Assembly (NCBI GenBank): GCA_000611775.1
Contig: KK106986.1
Coordinates: forward strand, 744,001 to 808,000
Length of the DNA stretch: 64,000 nt
DNA from: Umbilicaria muhlenbergii
Lineage: Eukaryota > Ascomycota > Lecanoromycetes > Umbilicariales > Umbilicariaceae
Direction: 5' to 3'
Part shown: positions 35,501-48,407 of the stretch, in pieces
Layout of the letters: every line of letters starts with the position of its first letter
How positions within the stretch are numbered: position 1 is the first letter of the stretch
The notes under the pieces: generated by a model
Databases searched by the model: none
What the model was told of the DNA's origin: nothing
What the model saw: only the letters and a program-made list of their open reading frames with translations
Program-made: the position numbers and the translations under genes

Positions 35501-36015
35501 CGACAAAGAACAGATTCCGGACTTTTCAGTAACGGCAGAAGATGAAGGTGCTTCGTTGGAGCGTGTCAGCTGAAGAATCTGACTGCATGTTGATGGCTTC
35601 TATGCTTCTCACAATCCATTCCTTTGCGAGCATGTCATCAAGTGGTGCGCCATTGGACAATCCACCTCGTATCCAGGAGATAATCCGTTCACGTGGAAGC
35701 TTCTCTCAATGTGCAGATCTGGCCGTACTCTACCCTGAAATAGTGTTGGGAAGTAACGGCCTGGGGGCTTTTCAGTGTCAGCACTACCTCTATCTTACTT
35801 ACTTCTGGTTCCTTGTCCTGTCTGCTGTTTCCTCCGGATTCTGTGACTTAAGTATCCGTGGCTATACCGTCTTCAGTTGATATTTGTCGCGTGCAAGCAT
35901 TGTTTAGCCTCAACAACAGCTCGCTAGCAAGCGTTATGGTATTGTTGATCTAACATAATTTTCTGGTACTAATTCTGGAACTTGTTGCGACCGGTTCACA
36001 GACTGCAGCTTCATC

Positions 36016-39000
36016 ATGAAATATTCACAGAGACCTGAGGTATCAAGCTCAGTTGCGGATGAGTTGAATTCAGTGGCCGTCATTGGACTTGCGTGTCGGT
36101 TTCCTGGTGACGCATCAAATCCGGCAGAGTTCTGGGAGCTTCTTCGCAATGCCCGATGTTTGTGATACTTGTCTCATATGGCCTTTAAGGTCTGCCAATG
36201 CTGTGCTGACTATATCTCCTCCAGCTGCCTATTCAGAGCCGGATCGGTTCAACATGGACGGTTTCCATAGTGCCACCAAAGGCAGATTAAACACCAGTAC
36301 ACCAAGAGGAGCTCACTTCCTTCGCCAAGATGTTGCCGCGTTCGACGCGAATTTTTTCAGTATCAGCCAGAATGAAGCCATGGCCATGGATCCACAGCAA
36401 CGTCTTATGCTGGAGGTTGCATACGAGGCTTTTGAGAGTGCAGGTTTGCCTCTCGAAGCCATTGCGGGAACCGATACATCTTGCTACATCGGAAACTTCA
36501 CCACCGACTACAGGGAAATGCTATTCCGTGATCCAGATTCAGCACCGCTGTACGGCATGAGTGGGACGGGCTCGGAGCTGCTCTCGAATCGTGTCTCCTG
36601 GTTCTATGATTTGAGGGGTCCTAGCTTTACCCTCGGCACTGCTTGCTCATCAACTTTGGTAGCCCTCCACCAAGGCTGTCAGAGCCTTCGAACGGGCGAG
36701 TCAAATATGGCTATTGTCGGCGGCTCGAACCTCCTGCTGAACCCTGATATGTTTATGGCTCTGTCGAATCAAAAATTCCTGTCCCAGGGTGGACGTTGTC
36801 GGAGCTTCGACGCTGGGGGTGATGGTTATGGTCGCGCTGAAGGCTTTGCCGCCGTGGTATTGAAAAGGGTCAGCGAGGCCGTCCGAGACGGTGATCCCAT
36901 TCGAGCCGTGATTCGTGCTACCGCAGTCAATCAGGACGGGAAAACAAAGGCAATCACAGTTCCAAGCGCCGAGGCCCAGGCAGATTTGATTCGCTTGACA
37001 TATCGTTTGGCCGGGCTTGAATTCAAAGACACACACTACTTCGAAGCTCATGTTGGTTGCGGTGTGCATAGCTCCAGTAGATACAAAAGCTTACTGAGTC
37101 ATAGGGTACCGGGACCAAAGCAGGCGATCCGTTAGAATTGGAGGGAATCTCATCAACCTTAGGTGCAGCGCGCGAGCCTGGCAACAACATCATCGTCGGT
37201 TCTGTCAAATCAAACGTGCGAAGGGACCCCTCGTTCCCTGGTCGGAAACATTGAAACTGACAAAATCCCAGATCGGACACCTGGAATCAGTTGCTGGCCT
37301 GGCCGCTCTTATCAAAGGAATTTACATTCTTGAGAATGCTATAATCCCACCAAACCTCAACTTCCAGCAGCCCAATCCGAAGGTCCCATTCGCGAAGTGG
37401 AACATCAAAGTCCCTACCGAGTTAACCCCGTGGCCTCGTGAGGGACTTCGACGATTAAGTGTAAGCTGAAGCTGCCTCCACCCTTGTATCAATCATTTTA
37501 CTTATGCGGGTATTGATACTAATATTCTAATCGTTACATAGATTCAATCATTCGGCTATGGTGGTAAGAAATGGAAACCGGATCATTCTATCTGTCTATA
37601 TTTTGCCCAGACTAACGTAATCAGGTACAAATGCACACGCTATTGTCGATGACGCCTTTCACTATCTAATGGAGAGAAATCTCAAAGGTGTTCACTTCAC
37701 CAAGCCATCCAGGGGGCCCCATACCTACAGCATACCCATACTCGCTCAAGAAGATCCTTCCATGCTCATCGGCCCCACGAAAGATGCGCGGAAGCTTAAA
37801 GCGGCCAAGTCGCAGAAGAAGCTCAGATTGTTCGCTTTCAGCGCTCAAGATAAAGATGGTCTAGCACGACAAAGAGACACTTTTGCCGGTTATCTAAAGA
37901 ACCACCGGCTCCAACTTACTGCAGGTGCGCAAACAGAGAATCTCCACCTTCGAGATTTAGCCTTCACCCTCAGCGAAAAACGCTCTCGGTTGGCATGGAA
38001 AACGTTTGTGGCTGCCTCGTCTACGGATGAGCTCGTTCGCAGCTTGGCGAACAATACTGCCGATATACCCGCTATCAGGTCAACCGGCGAGCCCCGCGTG
38101 GGCTTCATTTTCACCGGACAGGGCGCTCAATGGGCCAAGATGGGTATGGAGCTTCTCGATTATCGAATATTCCGCGAGAGCATTGAGCGAGCAGATGAAT
38201 ACCTCCGCAGCGCTCTTGGTTGCCCTTGGTCAGCCGTGGAGGAAATGTGCCGCGACGAAGCTTCATCAAATATCAACCTTCCTGCTTACAGCCAGCCTCT
38301 TTGCACAATACTTCAGATTGCTCTAGTTGATCTACTAGAATCTTGGAATATTGTACCTTCTGTGATAGCTGGACATTCGAGTGGCGAGATTGCTGGAGCA
38401 TATTGCTTAGGGGCACTGACTAGAGAAGATGCTCTGAAGGTCGCTTACTTCAGAGGACTCCTGTCGTCTCAGATGAAAAAGCTTTCGCCGCCACTGTACG
38501 GTTCAATGTTAGCAGTTGGTGCTTCTGAAGAAGAGGCTCAAAGCTGGATATCTCAACACGCTGCTGGAACGGTGGTTGTGGCCTGTGTCAATTCGCCGTC
38601 CAGCGTCACCTTGTCTGGAGACGCGTCCGGAATTGAAGAGATGCATGCCTTGCTTCAGGAGGCAGGGGTTTTCGCCCGAAAACTGAAGGTAGATACTGCT
38701 TATCACTCACCGCACATGGAAGTCATATCGGTACCTTACCTGGAAGCGATGAGGGACATCCAGACACGGCCAGCACGAGATTCCCGGAAGATGTACTCAG
38801 CTGTTTCCGGACTACTTGCAGAGCCCGACGAGCTTGGTGCTATGAACTGGGTGCGGAACCTAACGTCTCCCGTCTTGTTTTACGATGCCGTGCTTGAACT
38901 TCTGCTGCCAATGCAAGCTGAGACGCAGAATACAGAGCCTGCTGTGGATCTACTCCTTGAGATTGGTCCACATTCTGCGCTCCGAGGTCCAATCAACCAA

Positions 39001-42000
39001 ATCATGAAGCGACACGGTATCAAAGGTGTCGATTGCCAATCTGTCATCTCTCGCGGGCAGAGCGGGATTAGCACAGCTCTAGCTACTGCTGGGGTATTGT
39101 TCGCCCAAGGCGTACGTGTGGATATTTCTCAGGTCAACAACGATAAGGACAATGCTTTCATGGGCCCACCTCGACCACTGGTCGACCTTCCACCATACTG
39201 CTGGAATCATTCGCGCACCTTTTGGGCTGAATCCCGCATCTCGAAACAGTATCGTTTTCGCAAACACCCCCCACGCAGTCTACTTGGCGCACCTTACCCA
39301 GATCATGCCGAAACAGAACGGCTCTGGAGGGGATTCCTACGTATCTCTGAAGAGCCTTGGGTTCGCGACCATCAAATTCAATCGTCGATCTTATACCCAG
39401 CTGCGGGCTACATAGCTATGGCCATTGAGGCAGCCCATGAGACGGCAGCCCCAGGCCAGACTATTAGAGACTTTAAGATGAGGGATATTCGTTTGATTGC
39501 GCCTGCCGTAATAACAGAGGAATCTAATTTAGAGTGCATAGTACAGCTTCGCCCTCATTTGACCGGCACTCGGGATGAATCTTACGCGTGGCTAGAGTTC
39601 ACCGTTTCGACATGCGACAATGGACAGGATTTGCGAAAGAACTGCTATGGCTTGCTTCAGATTGAGTATCAATCCGCGGAAGAAACGAGAATGAGCCTCG
39701 AGAAGGACCTGGAAGATCATGAATTCAAAGAGCGGTATATTGAAGCTGAGAGACTTTGTCGGACCCCGGAAGACCCAAAAGATTTCTACCGAGATCTTGC
39801 ATCTGTAGGTCTCAACTATGGACCTACGTTCCAAAATGTCACACAGATCCGCAGGCGCAACGGTCAAAGCTGTTGTGCTGTTACCATTTCAGATCCAGGA
39901 TCCCAAGAGATGTACGAGAAGATGGAAAGACCCCATATTATCCATCCGTCGAATCTCGATGCTATGTTTCACGCAGTGTTTGCTGCATTCAAGCACCAGG
40001 AAGAACGAATGAAAGAGGCCATGGTTCCTAAGTCCATTGACGAAATCACGATCTCCGCCAGTATTCCATTCAACATTGGAACACAGTTCAGAGGATACTC
40101 TAATGCTTCCAAGCACGGCTTTCGTGAACTCATGGCAGATCTGATTATGTTGGATGAGAGTCTGATCAGACCAGTCGTGATAGTTAAGGGCTTCTGCTGC
40201 GCAGCGATATCTGGGACGGGTGAGACCGAGGATGCAGGACTACAGTCCAACGCTGGGAGATTATACAGTGAATTGATCTGGAAGCCAGCGATCGATCTTT
40301 GCTCCCCAGAGGAAAGACGATCTATAACAAATGCGATTTCTCCAGGGGTTATGTCGTCTGAGTCATCGAAGCTGCTCGCCAAATCGGAGGCTCTTGCTCT
40401 TTTCTACATTCGCCGCAGCATAGAGCAGCTGACGGTTGGCGTGATTCCTACATCACACCTTCAAGACTTGTACAACTGGATGAAAAAGCAGCTGACTACA
40501 GATCATACGCGCAAAAACCCCACTCCAGTCTTGAAGCAGGGTTATCGAGGGGTGGACGAGAATGAGGCAGAGTATCTCCAAGCGGAGGTTAGGGCAGGTA
40601 GCATCGAGGGACAAGCTCTTTGCCACATCGGGAAAAACATTGAGCAAATTGTCCTCGGTAAAGTCGATGCAGCAGAATTGTTGCGCGAAAATGATCTTTT
40701 GGACCCCCTTTTGGCGGAGCCAAGAGGCATGAATGAGTGCCTCAAAAAGATGAGCGAGGTGTGTTTTATGGTTTTGACCAGCTTTGAAATGACAGAGCTG
40801 ACTACCGTAGTTCCTGAATCTTATGACACATGCTAATCCCGATGTTTCAATTCTGGAACTGGGCTCATCAGCAGGAGGGACTGCTTCATCGATTTTCTCA
40901 TCATCGACGGCCCATAACAGCGTTCCTCAACCATTTGGCTATGTCTTCACGAGCCCAAACGGCAGCGCTTTGAGAAAGGCAGAGGAACACCTACAGCTCT
41001 GGAAAGACCGCATGGAGTTCAAAACACTAGCAATCGATAGAGACCTTAGTAGTCAAGGATTTGAGAACGCAGCGTTTGACGTGATCGTGGTTTCTAATCT
41101 CCTGACAGGCGCGGAGAATCCTAGTGAAGTTCTAGCAAGATTGCGGAAGCTTCTCAAGCCCGGGGGAAAGCTCTGTCTTGTGCATCTCACAAATCCCAGC
41201 ATGGGACTTTCACTAGTGCTTCGTTGTTTGTCCAGCTTGAACAGGTAAGAGAAGTATCGCTGTCAATTATAACCTTGCTAATATGAAACAGCCAGGAGAA
41301 GCAGGGTCATCACCTTGGTTTGATGGGCAGTGAGCCCTTAGAAGCTTTGCTGAAACATAATGGCTTTACCCCTGATTTCTGCGTTGCAGATTTTGAAGAC
41401 AATCTACACCAGCAGCTGAGTGTAACGGTCGCAACAACTGGCGTGGGCCTCGAGAGTAGGACGCCAGAGCATGAGATTACCATTTTAGAGGCTCCGAAAC
41501 CCTCCATGGCGTCCCAGACTCTAGCCTCTAAGCTCGCCATCGAGCTTGAAAAGCAGGCGATCAAGGTTAAAAGAACGAAATGGGGTCCGGACATTGCGGC
41601 GTTGAAGATCAAGGAATGCATTTCACTTCTGGAGCTAGATATGCCATTTCTTCTCAGCTTGGGCAATGATGACTTTACCTCACTGCAACAGGTGGTTATA
41701 CAATGTTCAAGCCTCTTATGGATCACCGCCCTAGACGATCCCGCCGCAAACCTGGCACCTGGAATGGCTCGAAGCATACGGAACGAAATGCCGGGCAGAC
41801 GATTTCGTACCCTGTCACTCCGATCAAAATCGTTGGATTCGCCAAATGAGTTAGCTCAACTTGTGAGGAGGCTTGCTACGACAACGACGACTGAAGATGA
41901 ATTTCGAGAAGAAGCCGGCCTACTCAACATAAGTCGCGTTGTTAACAGCATATCGATGAATGAAGACATGTCGCGCTTACTCACTCCTGAAAAAGATAAC

Positions 42001-44251
42001 ATTGACCTCATGCCATTAGAGCAAGCAGATGGGCCGCAGAAACTAGCCATCAGGGCACAGGGCATGCTCGACACAATATGTGTAGAAGCGGATGTCATGA
42101 GCACAAGCGATCTTGGAAATGACGAACTCGAGATTGAGGTCAAGGCAACAGGACTAAAGTAAGTTGAAAGTCCTCGGGCTATAATTCCATGAGCTCACGC
42201 GATCCAGTTTTCGAGATATCATGGTCGCAATGGGACAGATTCCGGACAATCTACTGGGCTTTGAAGCTAGTGGGATCGTCAGTCGTGTTGGGAAGGACGT
42301 CACGCGATTCAACGCTGGCGACAAAGTCTGTACCTTAGGTCATGGCGCACACAGAACTCTTTTCCGGAACAAAGCCCAATTCTGTCAACCCATCCCTGTC
42401 GGCCTCTCGTTTGAGGAAGCAGCGACACTGCCCCTCGTTCACTGCACAGCATTCTATTCGCTCGTGCATGTCGCGCGTGTGCGGCGGGGGCAAACGATCT
42501 TGATCCACGCGGCAGCTGGGGGTGTAGGGCAGGCTGCGATCCAGCTTGCTAGATACTTCGGCTTGGAGATTTTCGCGACAGTCGGGTCAGAAGATAAAAG
42601 ACAGCTAATTGAGGAAATGTACGGAATCGAACCTGATCACATCTTCAACTCTCGCGATCTCAGTTTCGCAAAAGGAGTCATGCGAATGACGAAGGGACGA
42701 GGCGTAGACTGCGTCATCAACTCCTTGTCTGGAGAGGCACTCCGCCAGAGCTGGCAGTGCATCGCGGCCTTCGGGAGCTTCGTCGAGATCGGCATGAAAG
42801 ATATCTTGAGTAATACTGGTCTCGAAATGCGTCCATTTCTTCAAGATGCTAGCTTCACTTTTTTCAACTTGAAGCACGTCTTGAATGACAATCCAAACTT
42901 GATGGCTGAGATTATAGAGGGCACGTTCGACTTCTTGCGCCGTGGGATCATCAAGCCAGTGTCACCGGTGACAGTGTATCCAATCTCAGAGGCCGAAAAC
43001 GCATTCCGATTAATGCAGACAGGCAAGCACCGAGGAAAGGTGGCTTTGAAATGGGCTGGAACAGACGTAGTGCCGGTGCTACACCGTATCAAAAGCTCGC
43101 TCAGATTGGACCAAAACGCCACATACCTACTGGTAGGAGGACTGGGCGGAATAGGTCGAAGCCTAGCAAATCTCCTCGTCGACCTCGGGGCACGCCACCT
43201 GTGCTTCGTATCTAGGTCCGGCAATGCATCAGAATTAGCGCAGAGACTGATCCATGATCTCGAGAGTCGAAAGGTCCAAATCAAAGTCTACAGCTGTGAC
43301 GTCGCCAACAAGGAAAGCCTCTCACAGACGCTCCGCCAGTGCTCCGGAACCATGCCGGCCATAAAAGGCGTGTTCCAATGCGCAATGGTACTCCGCGACA
43401 GCCTCTTCGAAAGAATGAACTACGAACAATGGACATCGTCCCTGCGCCCTAAAGTCCAAGGAAGTTGGAACCTCCACACCCTCCTCCCCCGCGACCTAGA
43501 CTTCCACATCACACTCAGCTCCTTCGCCGGCATCTTTGGCAACCGGAGCCAAAGTAACTACGCCGCCGCAGGCGCATATCAAGATGCACTCGCCCACCAT
43601 CGTCGGGCGCAGGGACTCAAAGCCGTGACTGTCGATCTAGGCATCATGCGCGATGTAGGGGTTATTGCGGAAAAGGGGGCGACCGACTACCTCCAAGAAT
43701 GGGAAGTACCGTTTGGAATGCGAGAGGGCGAGCTGCACGTGCTCATGAAGAAGATTATCGCCAGTGAGATGAATGGCGAGGGTGGAGTGCCGGCACAGAT
43801 CATCAACGGCTTGGCCACACGTGAAGCTGCTCTCGTAGCCGAGGTCCGACGACCGTTCTATTTCGACGACCCACGCTTTTCGATCCTGGCCAACACGGGC
43901 GCATCGACGCGGCAAGATGCGTCGGCGGGGGTTAACGGGACGGCGACTCTACGGGAGCAGCTGGAACATGTAGACTCCTTGGCGAGCGCGGGGAGGGCGG
44001 TCACGGATGCGTTGGTGGCTAGGGTAGCGAAGTCGCTGCAGACGGAACGCTCCGAGATCGACGAAGGCAGACCGCTGCATTCGTATGGGATCGACTCGTT
44101 GGTCGGGGTGGAGATTGCGAACTGGGTGTTCAAGGAGACAAAGGTGGCGGTGTCTGTGTTTGATATTCTGGCTACGCAGTCGATCACTACTTTCGCCAGT
44201 CATGTGGCCGAAAAGTGTCCCTTCCTCCCTGCGGATATTGAAGGGAAGTAA
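36016..44251 (+). CDS. Highly reducing polyketide synthase, KS-AT-DH-(MT)-ER-KR-ACP
   Basis: Nine exons (36016-36157, 36225-37051, 37105-37215, 37272-37460, 37542-37563, 37625-40758, 40811-41244, 41292-42158, 42208-44251) join to 2589 residues with consistent phase. KS: Cys188 in GTACSST, then EAHGTGT and NIGHLES, the last two restored only by splicing. AT: GHSSGE (Ser682). DH: His1013 in VRDHQI and Asp1209 in [11 protein letters not shown] methyltransferase-like region at about 1476-1760 has [10 protein letters not shown] where active C-MeT domains have a GxGxGG loop, so it is probably inactive. [13 protein letters not shown] (2009-2019). KR: GGLGGIG (2219-2225) and Tyr2360. ACP: GIDSL (Ser2539). 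No release domain, as expected if the chain passes to the SAT of the divergent NR-PKS. A fully reducing set (KR, DH, ER) is present, so saturated stretches are possible. Confidence 0.93.
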
Positions 44252-45004
44252 GGTTTTGTGCCTGAAGCATTGGGATTATGGGATGATGCGGTGGAAAAGA
44301 GGGGGATAGACTGATAACTTTACGAATAATGACCCTATTCGGCTGCGTGATTGCGGAATCATAGAATTTTGAAATACAGTAAGATGTTGAGTTGACCCAG
44401 AACTGAAAGCGGCTGATATTGAATGTGATTCATTGTGAATCTTCGTACCGGAAATGGATGCCCACATTGACAACTGGAAGAGCACAGAACAAAGGCATGC
44501 CAGTAGGGTCATAGAAGATGGGCGGGCTCCATTGAACCGTTCATTGGTCGAGCGGTCTTATATTTGGAGTCTATGGAATTATGATACGTAAGGGTCCATA
44601 CAGCCGAGGGCAGCAAGCAAGCTTCAGCTCACATTCTCAAAGTCATGATAATACTTCTGCCTTTTAGAAGAGCTTGTAGAGCTGTAGTGATCAAGTAAGT
44701 GTTGGTCACCCACGTGAGACTATAACAGTAATTAGAGTACCCGTACCCTCGGAATAACAGTATGACTAACATCCCCCAAATACCCCTTTTTTCCGGGCTT
44801 TCAAGGGAATAACACCGCCCCCTCCCCCCTCCCACCTTCTTTCCCCTTTCCCTAGAAAGAATACATCAAGAACGTATCCCCTCCCATAAATGTAACCCCG
44901 TAGCCCATAAAGCCTACGCTCAATAGACTCCAATTTCCATTTATCCCAGCACGGAACCATACGTCAAGAGATAGTATAGTTGCCTAAGAGAATACAGTTA
45001 TGAT
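44252..45004. other. 3' flank of HR-PKS
   Basis: No gene recognised. A C-rich tract lies near 44,815-44,835. Confidence 0.5.
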
Positions 45005-45660
45005 TTACGATCGGAAATTTTCAATGCCAAAGTCCTCCGTTTGATTCTTACGGGCTATGGCAAGAGCACCGAGAACCAGTGGGATAGGCAAGATGGCTAC
45101 CGTCGCCAAAACATGTAACTCCGTGAACCTCTACATCTCTTGAAGTGTGAAGTTTGCCCGAATCCAATGTGCAGAAAGACGCCACGATGAAATCAACCGC
45201 GAGAAATACGCGTTTCACAATCAGGGAGTAGATAATGATGAAGGTACTTTTGAGACCTGGATACCAGCCCGCCTTGGGGTGCAGAGGCCTGAGTATTCGT
45301 TGTGCCAAATTGAGGTTGACGACGAAGCCCACCACATTCCCTATGGAAACAAGGAGTGAGGCGGCTATAGTGACGGAAACGCTTTGTGATTTAGCTCTTC
45401 GTACGATTTTCAATATACAAGCTGTGATGGGAGCCATGCAAAAGCCAATCATGGTGCCAGACATGATAAATATAGGACAACGTTTGTGAATGATTCAGAA
45501 AACAGACATGGCCAATGGCGTGGAGAAGAAAGAGAGAAAGAAAGACTGAGGTGACCGGCACATCGAGTGAGAAAGTTGGCAAGCCTCGGGGCACTGATGC
45601 GCAGGGAGATCATTGTGGTGAGAGAGATCGCTCTTGCGTCTGCCATAAAATCAACTGTCA
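45005..45660 (-). pseudogene. Broken membrane-protein gene, DUF3112-like
   Basis: Fragments of one polytopic membrane protein lie in order on the minus strand but in different frames. They are LPTFSLDVPVTSVFLSLFLL and following, then MSGTMIGFCMAPITACILKI through NLAQRILRPLHPKAGWYPGL to FIVASFCTLD, then LATVAILPIPLVLGALAIAR to a stop at 45005. At least two frame changes separate them (near 45,490 and 45,105), and the 5' end is unclear. Hydrophobic segments and the AQRILR...HPxxGW motif resemble fungal DUF3112 proteins; RTA1-like exporters are a second possibility. No splice sites explain the shifts. It sits inside the PKS island and may once have served it. Confidence 0.62.
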
Positions 45661-45801
45661 TTCCTTCGTGCAGGGGTTTGGATGAGGAATCAAAGGATTC
45701 TCTGCGGCGAGGGAGATCGCTCTTGCGTCTGCCATAAAATCAATTGTCATTCCTTCGTGCAGGGCTTTGGATGAATAAACAAAGGATTCTCTCCCCCGAA
45801 G
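45624..45801. repeat. Imperfect 89-bp tandem duplication
   Basis: A segment starting GAGATCGCTCTTGCGTCTGC at 45624 recurs at 45713 with a few substitutions, giving two adjacent copies with an 89-bp period. The duplication overlaps the 5' end of the broken membrane-protein gene and may mark the event that disrupted it. Confidence 0.85.
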
Positions 45802-47184
45802 ACCTGCTGGAGAGGATAAGGACATTTGTGGACGACTAAAGCTGAGCGTCCTGTCAGCAATTATCTGTCTCGGTTGAATGGGTCCGGAGAGCTTGGAGCT
45901 GGGATCTTGGAGGGAGGCAATCCTACGCTGTCACGGCTGTGTCCGAAGAGTCCGAGAAGCAAAAGTTCAGCTAAACTGGAGAAAGGTTGGCGTAAGCTCA
46001 TTGCTTATAATGGTATTCCGGCGTGGAGGCAGATCGGGCGATGTCATGGTGAGAGGGCAGGACGTTAAGATGGCAGGGATAAGTGGCGCTGCAGGCCCTT
46101 CTCCGTCGGATCCTCAGCCGGGTCTGAGGAGATGACTGCGTGGTGAAAAGATAGGGTCGGGATCAGTGTCGAAACACGATGATTGTTCGTTGCTGACTCC
46201 TGTCAGCTGACCTGAATCAGCCGCCATTGCATCGGCGCATAGACTGGCCGATGGTCGGGCTCGGGCCGGAATGGCTTGGCATTGGCAGCCTCGGCACTGG
46301 CAACCTTAGCGATGTCACACCGTAACGTCGTGGCAGACTCAGCCACGTGTCAGGGTCAGCCCACAGTGACATCTGCATGAACGACAGGTACCTTCGGTTA
46401 CCTAAGGTAAGCTAGCTTATCTTACGATCTGCAGGGTCCTATGGCCTGCATATCAGCATCAACCGTCAACGAATGCCCTATCGACCCACTCTCGTGCCAC
46501 TCTACCTTACCTGACCCGTAATATCTGACTGCAACGTTATGAAGGTCACCTCGGTTTGACTGCACAACAAATCCTCATGGCTTTGCTCCTCCGATGATCA
46601 TCAACGCAGATGCCGGCATGGACAGGAAAAGCCCGATGGAATGATGACTGCAGAATGCGCAATATGCATCTGTTTTGCCCGTCACAGTAATACATGTATA
46701 CGTGTATCAAAACGAATCTGACCGTTGTACGGAACATACAGTACGGAGTACAGAATACCGGATGCCGAATGCAGGGAACTACCTTACCATAAGGGAATAC
46801 AAATTTTCGGGTCGCATCCGCTGACAAATGCCGCATCATGAGCCCGTGCATTCGCCTTTATCCACCCACTTACGTTGTACACCCATCACCTTGTACGGTA
46901 AAGACCGGGTCAAGAGCAGTCCCCAATCTCTATCTTCCGCAAGTCGATCTGCGCGGCTGAGCTTGTGACTGTTATCGCGACTTCGCTGCAGAGTTTCGAG
47001 CTGGCTTCGCCCTCTCGCACTAGAGGGCATCACGGAGACTCGAGCAGAGTTTCTCTACGCGCAGCCGACGAAGTAGCTGCTGTATGCCGCTGTTGTGCCC
47101 TTCAACCCCCATACTGCCCCATTATCACTTCGTACAGCGTCACTCCTCACCTCCCTGAAATCAACAGTGCTACAAAGGCCCTTC
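45802..47184. other. Intergenic within PKS island
   Basis: No gene recognised; short ORFs only. It may contain decayed sequence beyond recognition, since decayed genes lie on both sides. Confidence 0.4.
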
Positions 47185-48178
47185 ATGATGGCAGGTGAAG
47201 AAAAGGAAGACGGGTCTAAGAGAGCGTTGGCAGCGGCCAAGAACTTGACAGCTACATTAGAGAACTCAGTGAAGTCTATCTTTCAACACACTTTCAGTGT
47301 AGGTGCTCTTCCACTCCAAAAGCACCAGATCAATACGTGCTCAGCACTAGTCTAACCAGCAATTCAAAGGAGCCTGAACATGCCCGCGTACGAATCGCAA
47401 CCAGCCTTTGTCTTTTTCATTTATTGATATGAAGAGAAGAGCCTGTAGGTGCTGCAGTGTTTGCTACCATCTTCGGGGCAGAATATCTATTCATTGGTGA
47501 GTGATCACAAATCCACACCCAGGACGCTCATTGCAAACGACTAAACTCTAGCCGCATGTAATTCATTTCATGCGAGTCTTTATTATCATGAAAGTTGGAG
47601 GTGAAGCTGACGTGGAGACCTATATCGCTACTCCTCTCAGCAAATTGGTGATCATTCCCCCAATCAAAGCCGCCCTGAACCACACGATAGTCTACAAAAG
47701 CACCTATAACATAGTAATTCAACCAATTAGCTCTTCAGATTCAATCACAATTTCTAATTCTTTCCCAAAATACTCTCCTGTTTCGAGAGGAACGGCTATA
47801 ATGCCCAGCTAACCCCAGGAATGGATCATTCCAATTCACGCTCAATACTGAGCTCGGCTTCTTCGACTACCTGGGAGAAAATGCCAAAGATCTCGAAGAC
47901 TTCAACACATTCATGACAGACAGTTGACGCAATCTGCCTATCTTCACAGAATGGTTCTCGGTTGAGGAGCAAATTTTCAATGGGTTTGCAGGAGAAGAGG
48001 AGAAGAGGAGAAGATGAGCAATAATGATGTTCTCTTAATTGACGTAGGCGGAGGTCGAGGACAAGATGTGGAGGTGTTTGAGAAGAAATTCCCTCAAGCA
48101 TCAGGCCGCATGATCTTGCTAGATCTAGAACGCACCATTGCGGAGGCAAAGCTGAATGAGATTATAAAGCTTGATTAA
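47185..48178 (+). pseudogene. Decayed O-methyltransferase
   Basis: In order on the plus strand are remnants of a fungal SAM-dependent O-methyltransferase. The N-terminal helix reads AAAKNLTATLENSVKSIFQH. Then comes HARVRIATSLCLFHLLI, immediately followed by a TGA (47430-47432) and REEPVGAAVFATIFGAEYLF. Next are DVETYIATPLSKLVI, ELGFFDYLGENAKDLEDF, VEEQIFNGFAGEEE, and the SAM-binding stretch LLIDVGGGRGQDVEVFEKKF. The pieces are in different frames, a GA-rich expansion near 48,000 precedes the SAM motif, and the gene stops at 48178 before the rest of the catalytic half. It is therefore truncated and interrupted. By position it is a former tailoring gene of the PKS pair. Confidence 0.72.
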
Positions 48179-48407
48179 CTTTCTCTTTTTGTAGCTGAAA
48201 GTTTCTTTCCATATCCAAATACGCACAAGTCTTCTTCATCTTCCATACTGAGAGTGCAAGATCTGTCTCAGAGCTATCACTTTCGGCAAGTCAAAGAGAA
48301 AAGATGCATTTCTTCAGACTATCATTTGCTCAGCTAGAAAGCCAAGCACTGCAGAATCAACAACATCAACATCAGACAGTTGCTAACGCTGTCTTCATAT
48401 CGTTCCT

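Larger units (their letters stand above)
34273..36015. promoter_or_regulatory. Bidirectional promoter region of the PKS pair
   Basis: This 1.74-kb gap lies between the divergent NR-PKS and HR-PKS start codons. ORFs at 34932-35213 (-) and 35542-35880 (+) have no domain and no splice logic, so I treat it as non-coding. It should hold the shared control elements of the pair, including a CGG-N6-CCG site and a 13-bp tandem repeat. Confidence 0.65.

Noticed and set aside
35542-35880. 112-codon ORF in the PKS intergenic region
   Set aside because: No domain, and lies in the expected bidirectional promoter; not enough support for a gene.
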